Shown here: piece by piece, positions 8,344 through 18,048 of the stretch
How the letters are laid out: every line of letters begins with the position of its first letter
Position numbering within the stretch: the stretch's first letter is position 1
Assembly (NCBI GenBank): GCA_013289685.1
Contig: JABCZL010000003.1
Location: 372,001-436,000, forward strand
DNA: 64,000 nucleotides
Reading direction: 5' to 3'
Origin: Acidobacteriota bacterium
Lineage (GTDB): Bacteria > Acidobacteriota > Terriglobia > Terriglobales > Acidobacteriaceae
Translations under genes and position numbers: made by a program
The notes under the pieces: model-generated
Told to the model about the DNA's origin: nothing
The model's database searches: none
The model's input: only the letters and a program-made list of their open reading frames with translations

Positions 8344-9291
8344 TTGTCTATTAAGTCCGCCGCTAGACTCACGGCCTGTATTGCGCTTGCCAGCCTTTTC
8401 CCACTGCTGAGTGCCGCACAGCAGGCCACGCCGCCGTCGAATCAGGATTCATCGGCCCAGACTGAGAAGCAGCCTCCAGCACAGGATCAGGCCTCGCCCT
8501 CGACGCAGCAGAAGCCTGCCGATCATCCTCCCGCTGACCAGCCTCCCGCCGACCAGCCTCAGACGGCCAAGGAGACAAAGGGGCAGGACACCGCCGCCCC
8601 AGGAACCTCCTCGGGCACATCGAAGGATCGGCTCTTCTATGCTTTGCCAAATTTCTTGAGTCTGGAAAACAGTCGCAAGGTTCCGCCGCTGACCACCAAG
8701 CAGAAATTTGCAGTGGTGGCGCGAGGCACGTTCGATCCCGTGCAATTTCCCTGGTGGGGTCTGCTGGCCGCCATCAGCCAGGCGGAGAACAGCGAGCCTG
8801 CCTACGGGCAGGGATGGGAGGCTTATGGAAAGCGTTATGCAACAACTGCGGCCGACAGCATCATCGAAAACTTCATGACGCAGGCCATCTTTGCGTCGGC
8901 TCTACGCGAGGACCCACGGTTCTACCAGTCGGGAAAGGGCGGGTTTGGGCGCCGGAGTTGGTACGCGGTCAGCCGGATTTTCGTGACCCGCACCGATTCC
9001 GGACATTCGCGGTTTAATTATTCTGAGATTGTTGGCGCTGCGACCGCAGCCGCTATCTCCACCTACAGCTACCATCCGCGGAGCACCTTCATCAGTACGC
9101 CAACAAACCCGCACATGTTTGTTGGCTCCGACCGAACTCTAACCAATGCCCTCAACGTATGGGGAACGCAGGTCGGCCTCGACGCCGTCACCATCGTCGT
9201 CAAAGAGTTCTGGCCGGACATCCGTCGCAAAATGTCGCACAAGCACAAGGTCGACACGGAAAACACGGCGCCTCCGGCCAGCAAACCGTGA
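8344..9291 (+). CDS. Exported protein with Pro/Gln/Ala-rich linker, function unknown
   Basis: 315 residues from a TTG start, preceded by GGGAGAAG at suitable spacing; no in-frame ATG or GTG is better placed. A signal peptide (through about LLSAAQQ) is followed by a low-complexity linker of about 65 residues rich in Pro, Gln, Ala and Asp with repeated PADQPPADQP units, then a conserved-looking domain of about 210 residues (FDPVQFPWWGLLAAISQAENSEP onward) with many Phe, Tyr and Trp, and helices that could sit in or on a membrane. I recognise this type only as uncharacterised acidobacterial proteins. It is not part of an operon. Confidence 0.75.
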   Translation: MSIKSAARLTACIALASLFPLLSAAQQATPPSNQDSSAQTEKQPPAQDQASPSTQQKPADHPPADQPPADQPQTAKETKGQDTAAPGTSSGTSKDRLFYALPNFLSLENSRKVPPLTTKQKFAVVARGTFDPVQFPWWGLLAAISQAENSEPAYGQGWEAYGKRYATTAADSIIENFMTQAIFASALREDPRFYQSGKGGFGRRSWYAVSRIFVTRTDSGHSRFNYSEIVGAATAAAISTYSYHPRSTFISTPTNPHMFVGSDRTLTNALNVWGTQVGLDAVTIVVKEFWPDIRRKMSHKHKVDTENTAPPASKP

Positions 9292-9386
9292 AACCGGCGA
9301 TTTGGCGCGGCAAGCAATCGACTAGCGCGGCGTCCCGAAGTGCTCGATACCGCGGAAGAACTTGGTTTGAGATGGTTGCAAGATCC

Positions 9387-9632
9387 TTACGCGGCCCTGA
9401 GTTTGCTCTGGCTCACTCGATGGATGACCGTGGCGGGCAACTGCAGGACTCGCGCTTGTGAGGTTCGGTTGGAGCGGACTTGTATGGCAATTCCCCCTTC
9501 GCTGGGGAACGGGTCGGATAACACTTCGAACTCTTCGCCGTAGATTCGAATCTTTTGCGATGCGGCGTACCCGAAATGCCGGATGCGTGCACAAACCTCG
9601 GAGGTCGGGAGACTGCCCTGGCTGGTAATCAA
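9387..9632 (-). CDS. Small conserved protein, function unknown
   Basis: 81 residues from a TTG at 9632 with GAGGA five bases upstream. The segment with IRIYGEEFEVLSDPFPSEGG and RVLQLPATVIHRV reads like a compact beta-rich domain and resembles small uncharacterised acidobacterial proteins seen elsewhere; I cannot assign a family. Codon use is like that of its neighbours. It converges with the exported-protein gene on the plus strand. Confidence 0.5.
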   Translation of the reverse strand: MITSQGSLPTSEVCARIRHFGYAASQKIRIYGEEFEVLSDPFPSEGGIAIQVRSNRTSQARVLQLPATVIHRVSQSKLRAA

Positions 9633-9987
9633 TAGATCCTCGTTTCCGGCAGAGAAAAAACGCGCTCTGCCCGAACCGGTTATTTCACGCCTTTTGCCAG
9701 AGTTTCGCTGTGATCCCGGTCACGGAATGAAGATCATCTAATTCATGCATAAGCAATGACATACAAGTATGGCGCTCGGCGGGATGGAGTTTTCGCACAG
9801 GCTGCGACTCTTCAGGGGCAGGATCTTTACGACGGAGGGCACGAAGGCACACGGAAACCTACGCGAGTCGAACTCCTTCGTGATACTTCGTGCCCTTCGT
9901 GGTTGAGCTTTTCTGGGATCGGTGGTCCCATGGGTTGAGCGCAACTGCATCTTTAACGCGACCGAGAGGTGGAGGGCGCCGGCGCTA
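9633..9987. other. Intergenic region, 355 bases
   Basis: No convincing ORF on either strand. It holds the nonamer hairpin at 9829-9904. The lower-complexity stretch around 9650-9760 shows no promoter I would defend. Confidence 0.6.
9829..9904. repeat. Nonamer-type hairpin of CACGAAGG words
   Basis: The left arm (9829-9858) contains GGAGGGCACGAAGGCACACGG and the right arm (9873-9904) CTTCGTGATACTTCGTGCC followed by CTTCGTGG; the arms are imperfect reverse complements. The right arm reads as words CTTCGTGNN repeated about every nine bases. A one-arm copy sits at 114-141, and a two-word CCTCTGNGN relative lies at 39555-39572. Confidence 0.6.
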
Positions 9988-12300
9988 CTAGTCCTCGCCT
10001 ACCAGTTCCGGCTCGACTGAAACGTGAAGGTGGGGGTGCGCGTATGTGTCATTCTCCTGCGCATCGACCACGGCGATGGCCGCGACATTAACGACCACTT
10101 CTACCGTCGCAGAGCGTTGTAGCACGTGGACAGGACGGCTCATGCCCATCAGCATCGGCCCAATGAGTTCGCCGCCGCCGATCTTCGCCACCAGCTTCGT
10201 TGCAATGTTGGCCGAAGCGAGATCGGGGAAAATGAGTACGTTGGCCCCACCCTTCAGCGAGCTGAAGGGATACTGTTCTTCGATGATCTCGGGCGAGAGT
10301 GCCTCGTCGGCCATAATTTCACCATCGACGATTAGCGTGGGGTCGGCAAACTTAATCATCTCCACCGCTTTGCGCACCTTAGTGCAAATGGGATGATCGA
10401 CGCCGCCAAAACTGGAAAATGAAAGCATGGCAACCCGCGGGATCAGGTCAAAGCGGCGCGCCATGTGGGCGGTGCAGAGAGCGATCTCAACCAGGTCTTC
10501 GGCCGTGGGTTCGATATTGACGCTGGTATCAGCGAGAAAGAAGACCTCTCCTTTGCGCGTGATGACAGCGTAGCAGCCGGAGACGCGGTGCAGGCCCTCA
10601 CGCATGCGGACAATCTGCAGCGCCGGGCGAATGGTGTCGGGGAAATGCTGGGTCACACCCGAGACCAGCGCGTCGGCGTCGCCCATGTGGACCATCATCG
10701 AACCGAAGACGTTGCGGTTGTTGATCAGGGTCTGAGCCTCTTGCAGCGTGACACCGCGCCGCTGCCGCAGGCGGAACAGTTCCCGCACGTAGGCTTCGTG
10801 ATGCGCCGAGATCGCCGGCTCGACAATCTGCATCCCTTCGAGATCCACGCCGAGTTCGTGGGCACGGGCCTGAATTTTGGCCGGCTCCCCGAGCAGGATC
10901 GGTTTTCCGATTTTTTCTTCGACCAGCACCCGGCAGGCGCGCAGGATTTTTTCGTTATCACCCTCGGGGAAGACCACCTGCTTGGGGTTGGCCTGCGCCT
11001 TGTGAATCATGGTGCGCGAAACTTCGTAGGCTTTGCCCAGCCGGCGTTCGAGTTGAGCGCGGTAGGTCTTGAGATCGACGGGCTCCTGGGCCACTCCGCT
11101 GCGCATGGCGGCTTCGGCCACAGCGGAGGCTTCCCACATCAGCACACGGGGATCGAAGGGCTTGGGAATGAGATACTCGCGGCCGAACCGGAGACGGGCC
11201 ACGCCGTAGGCGCGGCACACGGAATCGGGAACATCTTCCTTGGCGAGATCGGCCAGCGCGTGCGTCGCGGCCAGCTTCATTTCCTCGTTGATGGCAGTGG
11301 CGCGCACGTCGAGAGCTCCGCGGAAAATGAAGGGGAATCCAAGCACGTTGTTGACCTGGTTGGGATAGTCGGAGCGTCCGGTCGCGATAATAACGTCGGG
11401 GCGAGCGGCCTTCGCTTCTTCGTAAGTAATCTCCGGATCGGGGTTCGCCATGGCGAAAACGATCGGGTCGGGCGCCATGGATCGCACCATCTCCTGATCG
11501 ATCGCGCCTTTTACCGAAAGACCGGCGAAGACATCGGCGCCAACCAATGCTTCGGCGAGCGTGCGCAGCGGCGTGTCCTGCACGAAACGGTCTTTGTATT
11601 TGTTCATGCCATCTTTGCGGCCTTTGTAGACGACGCCCTTGGTGTCGCAAAGAATGATGTTCTCGCGCTTCACGCCCAGTTGCACATAGTGCTCGGCACA
11701 GGCGATGCCGGCCGCTCCGGCGCCGTTGAAGACCACGCGCACTTTGCCGATGTCTTTGCCCACGACTTCCAAGGCATTGAGCAAGGCGGCTCCGGAGATG
11801 ATCGCCGTTCCGTGCTGGTCGTCGTGGAACACGGGAATCTTCATCGTCTTGCGGAGTTCCTCTTCGATCTGAAAGCAGTCGGGAGCTTTGATGTCCTCGA
11901 GGTTGATGCCGCCGAATGTGGGCTCGATCAACTGGCAGAGCTTGATGATTTCTTCGGGATTCTTGCTGTTGACTTCGATGTCAAAGACGTCGACGTCGGC
12001 GAATCGTTTGAAGAGGACGGCTTTGCCTTCCATGACGGGCTTGCCGGCGAGGGCGCCGATGTCGCCCAAGCCGAGCACCGCGGTTCCATTGCTCACGACC
12101 GCAACCAGATTGCCGCGGCCGGTGTACTTGAAGGCGGCCTGCGGATTCTTCTGGATTTCGAGGCAGGGCTCGGCCACACCTGGCGTGTAAGCCAGGCTCA
12201 GATCGCGCTGCGTGCGGCAGGGCTTGGTGGGTGTGACTTCAATTTTTCCCGGGCGCTCCCCATTGTGATAATCGAGGGCCTGCTGCTTGCTGATTAACAT
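9988..12300 (-). CDS. maeB: NADP-dependent malic enzyme fused to phosphotransacetylase-like domain
   Basis: 770 residues, the normal length of MaeB. Residues 1 to about 425 are malic enzyme: oxidative decarboxylation of malate to pyruvate with NADP. Visible are [11 protein letters not shown] at the start, the substrate and metal region [21 protein letters not shown], and the nucleotide loop [16 protein letters not shown]. Residues of about 430-770 form the phosphotransacetylase-like domain ([14 protein letters not shown] onward), which in MaeB is regulatory, usually sensing acetyl-CoA, and not catalytic. The enzyme supplies pyruvate and NADPH when growing on C4 or acetate-type substrates, consistent with citrate synthase also being nearby. 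Monocistronic. Confidence 0.96.
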   Translation of the reverse strand: MLISKQQALDYHNGERPGKIEVTPTKPCRTQRDLSLAYTPGVAEPCLEIQKNPQAAFKYTGRGNLVAVVSNGTAVLGLGDIGALAGKPVMEGKAVLFKRFADVDVFDIEVNSKNPEEIIKLCQLIEPTFGGINLEDIKAPDCFQIEEELRKTMKIPVFHDDQHGTAIISGAALLNALEVVGKDIGKVRVVFNGAGAAGIACAEHYVQLGVKRENIILCDTKGVVYKGRKDGMNKYKDRFVQDTPLRTLAEALVGADVFAGLSVKGAIDQEMVRSMAPDPIVFAMANPDPEITYEEAKAARPDVIIATGRSDYPNQVNNVLGFPFIFRGALDVRATAINEEMKLAATHALADLAKEDVPDSVCRAYGVARLRFGREYLIPKPFDPRVLMWEASAVAEAAMRSGVAQEPVDLKTYRAQLERRLGKAYEVSRTMIHKAQANPKQVVFPEGDNEKILRACRVLVEEKIGKPILLGEPAKIQARAHELGVDLEGMQIVEPAISAHHEAYVRELFRLRQRRGVTLQEAQTLINNRNVFGSMMVHMGDADALVSGVTQHFPDTIRPALQIVRMREGLHRVSGCYAVITRKGEVFFLADTSVNIEPTAEDLVEIALCTAHMARRFDLIPRVAMLSFSSFGGVDHPICTKVRKAVEMIKFADPTLIVDGEIMADEALSPEIIEEQYPFSSLKGGANVLIFPDLASANIATKLVAKIGGGELIGPMLMGMSRPVHVLQRSATVEVVVNVAAIAVVDAQENDTYAHPHLHVSVEPELVGED

Positions 12301-12520
12301 GATTTCCTCCGTGCCATCCGCGGACGCGAACTGCGGCTATACGTGGTAACCCACACTCTTGGGTATATGCCCGGAGTGGGTTTCGAGCTGTGATTAGGAT
12401 CACATTCTGGCGTGAGCGTGGAATCGTCGCCGAGAGTCCATTCTAGTCTCGTCCGCGGTTGAGTCGCGGAACCTTTGATCCGCAACGCCGACTCCGTGCG
12501 CCGGAGAGGCGACATGAGCT

Positions 12521-12772
12521 CTATTCTTTCGGGCTTCTCTTCCACATGGGCACGCAGGGATTCCAGCGGTGAACGTCCTTCTGGAAATTGCCACCGGCCT
12601 GGGTGGCGCCGACGGTGGAGAGTTCGTCCACCGGAGACTTGAGAAGCTCGACAATGTAGCGTTCGACCTGTTCGCGCAGGCGCGGGTTGCGCAGCGCGTC
12701 CAGCAGTTCTGGCTTTTCAATATGGGTGAATCCGCCGCACAGCGGACATTTCACAACATCGTCGTTAACCAT
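12521..12772 (-). CDS. Small zinc-ribbon protein
   Basis: 83 residues. MVNDDVVKCPLCGGFTHIEK gives a CxxC knuckle near the N-terminus, then KPELLDALRNPRLREQVERY, a helical region. Only one Cys pair is near the start and a single further Cys (NPCVP) is near the end, so a complete zinc site would need another chain or residues that I cannot identify. AGAGG lies seven bases before the ATG at 12772. Conserved in appearance; function unknown. It lies upstream of maeB on the same strand but 220 bases away. Confidence 0.7.
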   Translation of the reverse strand: MVNDDVVKCPLCGGFTHIEKPELLDALRNPRLREQVERYIVELLKSPVDELSTVGATQAGGNFQKDVHRWNPCVPMWKRSPKE

Positions 12773-13108
12773 TGCTGGCCTCTTGGTCGGGAGATCTGGC
12801 GGGTGCGCCGCTCAGCACTGTCTCCGCGCGAGTCCATTAAAGGATGGGGATGGTTCTGTGGCAGTGACAAGAGTCGCTCGGGATTGTGACGGGAGTCACA
12901 GATTGGGATGGGGGCGAAATCCAAAGTCGCTGAATGGAATCTGAGAAATCCGATTTGCTGTGCTTCTGCTGGCCTTGAAATGCCGAGCCAGCCACGTGGT
13001 TTTTCTTTGCCGATGCAGTCGTAAAGTAGGATAATTCCAGCGAACACGGCGCCGCAATTGCCTCGCCCCCCAGCGTTCCGGCAGCCTCACTTTGAGGAGG
13101 AATTAGTT
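12773..13108. other. Divergent intergenic region, 336 bases
   Basis: It separates the zinc-ribbon gene (minus) from the hypothetical gene at 13109 (plus). Apart from the plus-strand promoter at 13007-13035 I see no gene, repeat or structured RNA. Confidence 0.6.
13007..13035 (+). promoter_or_regulatory. Sigma-70-type promoter for the gene at 13109
   Basis: TTGCCG, 17 bases, GATAAT: four and five of six consensus matches with ideal spacing. It would start transcription about 65 bases before the ATG at 13109. Confidence 0.55.
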
Positions 13109-13942
13109 ATGGGCGACGATTTCACGGTGATGCGGGTCACTCCCACGCAAGTACTCCAGAAATGGCTGTTAAAGAATACTGACAGCCTGCGGCTACAACC
13201 CGAGCGCGACATCATCCTGATGGCACGCTTGGAATTGGGCAGCCAAATATCGGAAATGGATAATGGTGACATAGCCTGGGAAATCCACGAGTGGGCTAAG
13301 ACCCACAGCTTCTTTCCGGTGAGCTCCGACGGCACTCCCAGCTTCGTCGTTCCGAGCAGTCCGGGGGCAGCTCCTGTGCGGGCCGGCGACTCCCCGGCGC
13401 TCGATAGCGTAAAGGCTGCCTTCAAAACGGTCAGCTCGCTCACAGAGATCAAGTGGGTCGGAGACGGGTCCAGCGCCGCTATCTCAGTCAGTGGATTGAC
13501 GGCCAGCGCAGGCAAGGGCAATGCGAAGGCACAAGTGACCGCGGGCTGGGATCGCACGATCGAATTCAAGACCGACATTTCCGGCATGACATTCTCCGCC
13601 AAGATCGATCCTGTTAACCAGAACTGGAACATGACGTTCACCATTGGCCGTCAGGCACCGAACCTCGCCGACGTCACGAATGTGTTCCAGCAAGGCGAAC
13701 AAGCGATCAATGGTGTTCTGTCGAATGCGAACAAGGTCGACTTGAGCAATCCAGGAAAGACGGCGCAGCTGTTTAGCCCGTACCTGACCCCGATTAAAGC
13801 GGCCGTCGATGCTGCCGGGAAGATTGCTGCGCAGCGACCCGGGGACATCAGCTTCGGCGTAAATCTAAAGGGCGGCCTTCCCGGAGCGCCGGGAGGGGGC
13901 GGCGGCGTTACCGTGACGGGAGTGTTCACAGTAGTTTTTTAG
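13109..13942 (+). CDS. Hypothetical protein, beta-rich with Gly-rich C-terminus
   Basis: 277 residues from ATG 13109, which has GAGGAGG directly upstream; a longer reading from 13058 lacks a ribosome site. The N-terminal 75 residues are helical (VTPTQVLQKWLLKNTDSLRL). The region of about 95-260 alternates hydrophobic and polar residues as in a beta-barrel or beta-sandwich (KTDISGMTFSAKIDPVNQNW), and the end has PGAPGGGGGVTVTG. There is no signal peptide. It resembles no family that I can name; a self-assembling or pore-like beta protein is possible but is only a guess. Confidence 0.7.
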   Translation: MGDDFTVMRVTPTQVLQKWLLKNTDSLRLQPERDIILMARLELGSQISEMDNGDIAWEIHEWAKTHSFFPVSSDGTPSFVVPSSPGAAPVRAGDSPALDSVKAAFKTVSSLTEIKWVGDGSSAAISVSGLTASAGKGNAKAQVTAGWDRTIEFKTDISGMTFSAKIDPVNQNWNMTFTIGRQAPNLADVTNVFQQGEQAINGVLSNANKVDLSNPGKTAQLFSPYLTPIKAAVDAAGKIAAQRPGDISFGVNLKGGLPGAPGGGGGVTVTGVFTVVF

Positions 13943-15296
<1,354 letters not shown>

Positions 15297-15305
15297 CAAT
15301 TATTT

Positions 15306-15404
15306 GTCATCCTGAGGCGGGCGCAGTTTGCCCGCCGAAGGACCTGGGCGAGCCGCGCGCTGCGTCGCGTTCTTTGCGACGCATGAATCGCGCGTTTGGC
15401 TCGC
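15306..15404. repeat. Composite palindromic repeat R1 between gap and pgk
   Basis: Part one, 15306-15341: GTCATCCTGAG, then a hairpin GCGGGC / GCAGTTT / GCCCGC, then CGAAGG. Part two, 15348-15404: outer stem GCGAGCC with GGCTCGC and inner stem TGCGTCGC, loop GTTCTTT, GCGACGCA. The loop GTTCTTT is identical in the hairpins at 41801-41837 and 62071-62131 although the stem bases differ. It may attenuate or process the gap-pgk transcript. Confidence 0.7.
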
Positions 15405-15439
15405 TTCCTTTTATCGCCTGCAAAAAAGGACGACCAGTC

Positions 15440-16651
15440 ATGTCCAAGCTGTCCATTCGTGATCTTCCGCTCAATGGCAACCGGATTTTTATGCGCGTCG
15501 ACTTCAACGTGCCGCTCGAAGACGGACGCGTCATGGACGACACCCGCATCCGCGAAACCCTGCCCACGATCGAATATGCCCTGCGCCATGGTGCTCGGCT
15601 GATCCTGGCCTCGCATCTGGGGCGGCCCAAGGGCAAGCCCAATCCTAAGATGAGTCTGAAGCCGGTGGCCGAGCGGCTGCGTATGCTGCTCGACAAAGAG
15701 CTGGCCCGCGGGGAGAACGTCGGCTTCAGTCCGGAGTGCGTTGGTCCCGAAGCCGAAGAAGTCGCGACTCAGTTGGAGAAGGGGCAGACGCTTCTGCTCG
15801 AGAATCTGCGCTTCCATGCCGAAGAAGAAGCCAACGACGAGAAGTTCGCGCGGCAGCTGGCGAATCTGGCCGAGTATTACGTGAACGATGCATTCGGCAC
15901 CGCGCATCGCGCTCACGCATCCACCGTCGGGATGACGAAGTTCGTAAAGCAATCCGCCGCCGGGTTGCTCATGGAAAAGGAATTGAAATATCTGGGCAAG
16001 GCGCTGCAGCACCCCGAGGAGCCATTCGTCGCGATCCTGGGTGGCGCGAAGGTTGGCGACAAGATTGGCGTGATTCGGAATCTGATGGACAAAGTGAATT
16101 CGCTGATCATCGGCGGAGGCATGGCCTACACGTTTCTCAAAGCGCAGGGACATGAGATCGGCAAATCGCTGCTCGAAGCCGACAAGGTAGAGCTCGCTAA
16201 GCAGCTCTTGGCGGAAGCGAAGAAGCGGAATCTGAAATTCCTGTTGCCCATCGATCACGTGGTGGCAATGAAGCCGGAGGCAAATGCGGTGGTGCAGCAG
16301 ATTGGCGAAGGCCAGCCGATTCCGGCCGACAAGATGGCGCTCGACATTGGGCCAAAGACGATTGAATTGTTCTCCGAGGAAATCTCAACCGCGCGGACCA
16401 TCGTGTGGAACGGGCCGATGGGTGTATTTGAAGTTCCGGGATTCTCCCGAGGGACATTCAAGATCGCCCATGCGGTGGCCGACAATGGCGGGGCGATTTC
16501 GATTGTGGGCGGCGGCGATTCGGTCGCGGCCGTGCACGCCGCGAACGTAGCCGACAAGATCACGCACATCTCCACCGGTGGCGGCGCGTCGCTGGAATTT
16601 CTGGAAGGCAAGAAGCTGCCGGGAGTCGAGGCGCTCACGGATAAGAAGTAG
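15440..16651 (+). CDS. pgk: Phosphoglycerate kinase
   Basis: 403 residues from the ATG at 15440 ([20 protein letters not shown]); the frame is open further upstream only because it reads through the repeat. It transfers phosphate from 1,3-bisphosphoglycerate to ADP. The signature [13 protein letters not shown] is at the N-terminus, the hinge and basic-patch residues [15 protein letters not shown] follow, and the nucleotide-binding GGGDSVAA and [13 protein letters not shown] are at the C-terminus. Full length and normal for the family. Confidence 0.98.
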   Translation: MSKLSIRDLPLNGNRIFMRVDFNVPLEDGRVMDDTRIRETLPTIEYALRHGARLILASHLGRPKGKPNPKMSLKPVAERLRMLLDKELARGENVGFSPECVGPEAEEVATQLEKGQTLLLENLRFHAEEEANDEKFARQLANLAEYYVNDAFGTAHRAHASTVGMTKFVKQSAAGLLMEKELKYLGKALQHPEEPFVAILGGAKVGDKIGVIRNLMDKVNSLIIGGGMAYTFLKAQGHEIGKSLLEADKVELAKQLLAEAKKRNLKFLLPIDHVVAMKPEANAVVQQIGEGQPIPADKMALDIGPKTIELFSEEISTARTIVWNGPMGVFEVPGFSRGTFKIAHAVADNGGAISIVGGGDSVAAVHAANVADKITHISTGGGASLEFLEGKKLPGVEALTDKK

Positions 16652-16653
16652 GT

Positions 16654-17079
16654 CTAGAGTCGATCCAGGGTGAGCCGGTCGGGCGCTCCCCCAAAATACT
16701 GTTGCAATGCTCGCTCAAAAATATCGTCGCCCTTCGAGACCTGGGCGAAGAGAGTCATTGACGACCTGAACTTTATGTCATCAGGCGATCCAAAGACCTC
16801 AAAAGCGGAGCGACCCTCGACCAGGAGAGCTAGCCGCGTGCATTCCTTCAGTCGAGGCCCGAGAAGAGAATGGTGCAAATAGGCCTGAGCTTCCTCCCGA
16901 GAGGAGATTGCGTATTCGATCGAGATCGGGCTCCGTCCCAGACCCCTGATCTGAGGAAAGATGAACCACATCCAGTGGCCCATCTTCGTCCCAGCTCTGA
17001 GTTCTGAGAGTACTCTCTGGAAGACGGGCACCTGAGCGAGCACGAAGCGTTCGAGATGGAATGGATCGATGGCGCACAT
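16654..17079 (-). CDS. DUF1810 family protein
   Basis: 141 residues, the standard DUF1810 length. Typical features are FHLERFVLAQ near the start, KMGHWMWFIFPQIRGLG in the middle and MTLFAQVSKGDDIFERAL near the end. The family has no established activity; it is often encoded near nucleotide or macrodomain-type genes, which is not the case here. It is inserted in the opposite direction between pgk and tpiA, its stop only two bases after the pgk stop, so it interrupts what is otherwise a glycolytic operon. Confidence 0.88.
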   Translation of the reverse strand: MCAIDPFHLERFVLAQVPVFQRVLSELRAGTKMGHWMWFIFPQIRGLGRSPISIEYAISSREEAQAYLHHSLLGPRLKECTRLALLVEGRSAFEVFGSPDDIKFRSSMTLFAQVSKGDDIFERALQQYFGGAPDRLTLDRL

Positions 17080-17173
17080 GGCATTCTCGAAAAAGAGTTA
17101 CCCAGTTTATTCCAATTGTCGATAACTTCGACGGCAAAGATGTGGGCACCGAATTCATCCGAAAGGCTGACTC

Positions 17174-17923
17174 ATGAGAAAAAAAGTAATGGCCGCCAAC
17201 TGGAAGATGTACAAGACACCCGACGAGACCCGTGAGTACCTGCGCGAGTTCCTGCCCCTGGTGGCGGGCCACGACCGCGACGAGATCGTGGTCTGCCCAC
17301 CCTACACGGATGTGGCTACGGCCATCGAAGCGGCCCGCGGTTCCAACGTCGCCGTCGGGGTGCAGAATGTTCACTGGAAGGCGGACGGAGCTTACACAGG
17401 AGAAATTTCCGCACCAATGCTGTTGTGTCTGGGCGTGACCCACGTGATCATCGGACATTCTGAACGCCGGCAGTATTTCGGCGAGACCGACGACACGGTG
17501 AACCTTCGCCTGAAAACCGCGCTGGAGTCTGGGCTGACTCCGATCTGCTGCGTGGGGGAAGTGTTACAGGAGCGCGAGGCCGGACTCACCGATGACGTTC
17601 TGCGCCGCCAGTGCGTGCGCGCGTTCCACGCCGTCTCGGCAAAGAAGGCGGCGAAGTTGATTGTCGCTTACGAGCCGGTGTGGGCGATCGGCACGGGCAA
17701 GACCGCCACGCCAGAACTGGCCGCCGAGGCGCATGCGGTGATCCGCCGCGAAGCGGTTGAGATCTTCGGCGATGAATTCGCGGCCAAGCTGCGCATTCTC
17801 TACGGTGGATCGGTGAAGCCGGACAATGCGAAGGCGCTCATGTCACAGGAAGAGATTGACGGCGCACTGGTCGGGGGAGCGTCCCTCGATCCAAAATCGT
17901 TTGCGGCGATTGTGAAGTACTGA
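17174..17923 (+). CDS. tpiA: Triosephosphate isomerase
   Basis: 249 residues. It interconverts dihydroxyacetone phosphate and glyceraldehyde 3-phosphate. AANWKMYKT carries the N-terminal Asn and Lys, IIGHSERRQ the catalytic His, VAYEPVWAIGTGK the catalytic Glu and loop 6, and LYGGSVKPDN the phosphate-binding loop. The start has a short GAAAGG site. It follows pgk once the antisense DUF1810 gene is ignored. Confidence 0.98.
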   Translation: MRKKVMAANWKMYKTPDETREYLREFLPLVAGHDRDEIVVCPPYTDVATAIEAARGSNVAVGVQNVHWKADGAYTGEISAPMLLCLGVTHVIIGHSERRQYFGETDDTVNLRLKTALESGLTPICCVGEVLQEREAGLTDDVLRRQCVRAFHAVSAKKAAKLIVAYEPVWAIGTGKTATPELAAEAHAVIRREAVEIFGDEFAAKLRILYGGSVKPDNAKALMSQEEIDGALVGGASLDPKSFAAIVKY

Positions 17924-18048
17924 GAATTGAGCAGGCGAAACCGCTCTCATCGTCCCCTCCAGAGCCGCGCGCCATGGTCGGTCGAGTGCGCGTCAATGGC
18001 GAGGGTTCATTGACGCCGCTGGTTTTCGCCACGTAAGATTCGATCCTG

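Noticed and set aside
10465-12297. 610-codon plus-strand open frame opposite maeB
   Set aside because: It mirrors a complete conserved enzyme gene; the open frame follows from the GC-rich third positions of maeB, and the translation has no domain character.
12294-12545. 83-codon minus-strand ORF downstream of the zinc-ribbon gene
   Set aside because: It overlaps the zinc-ribbon gene end and maeB start, with no ribosome site or recognisable domain.
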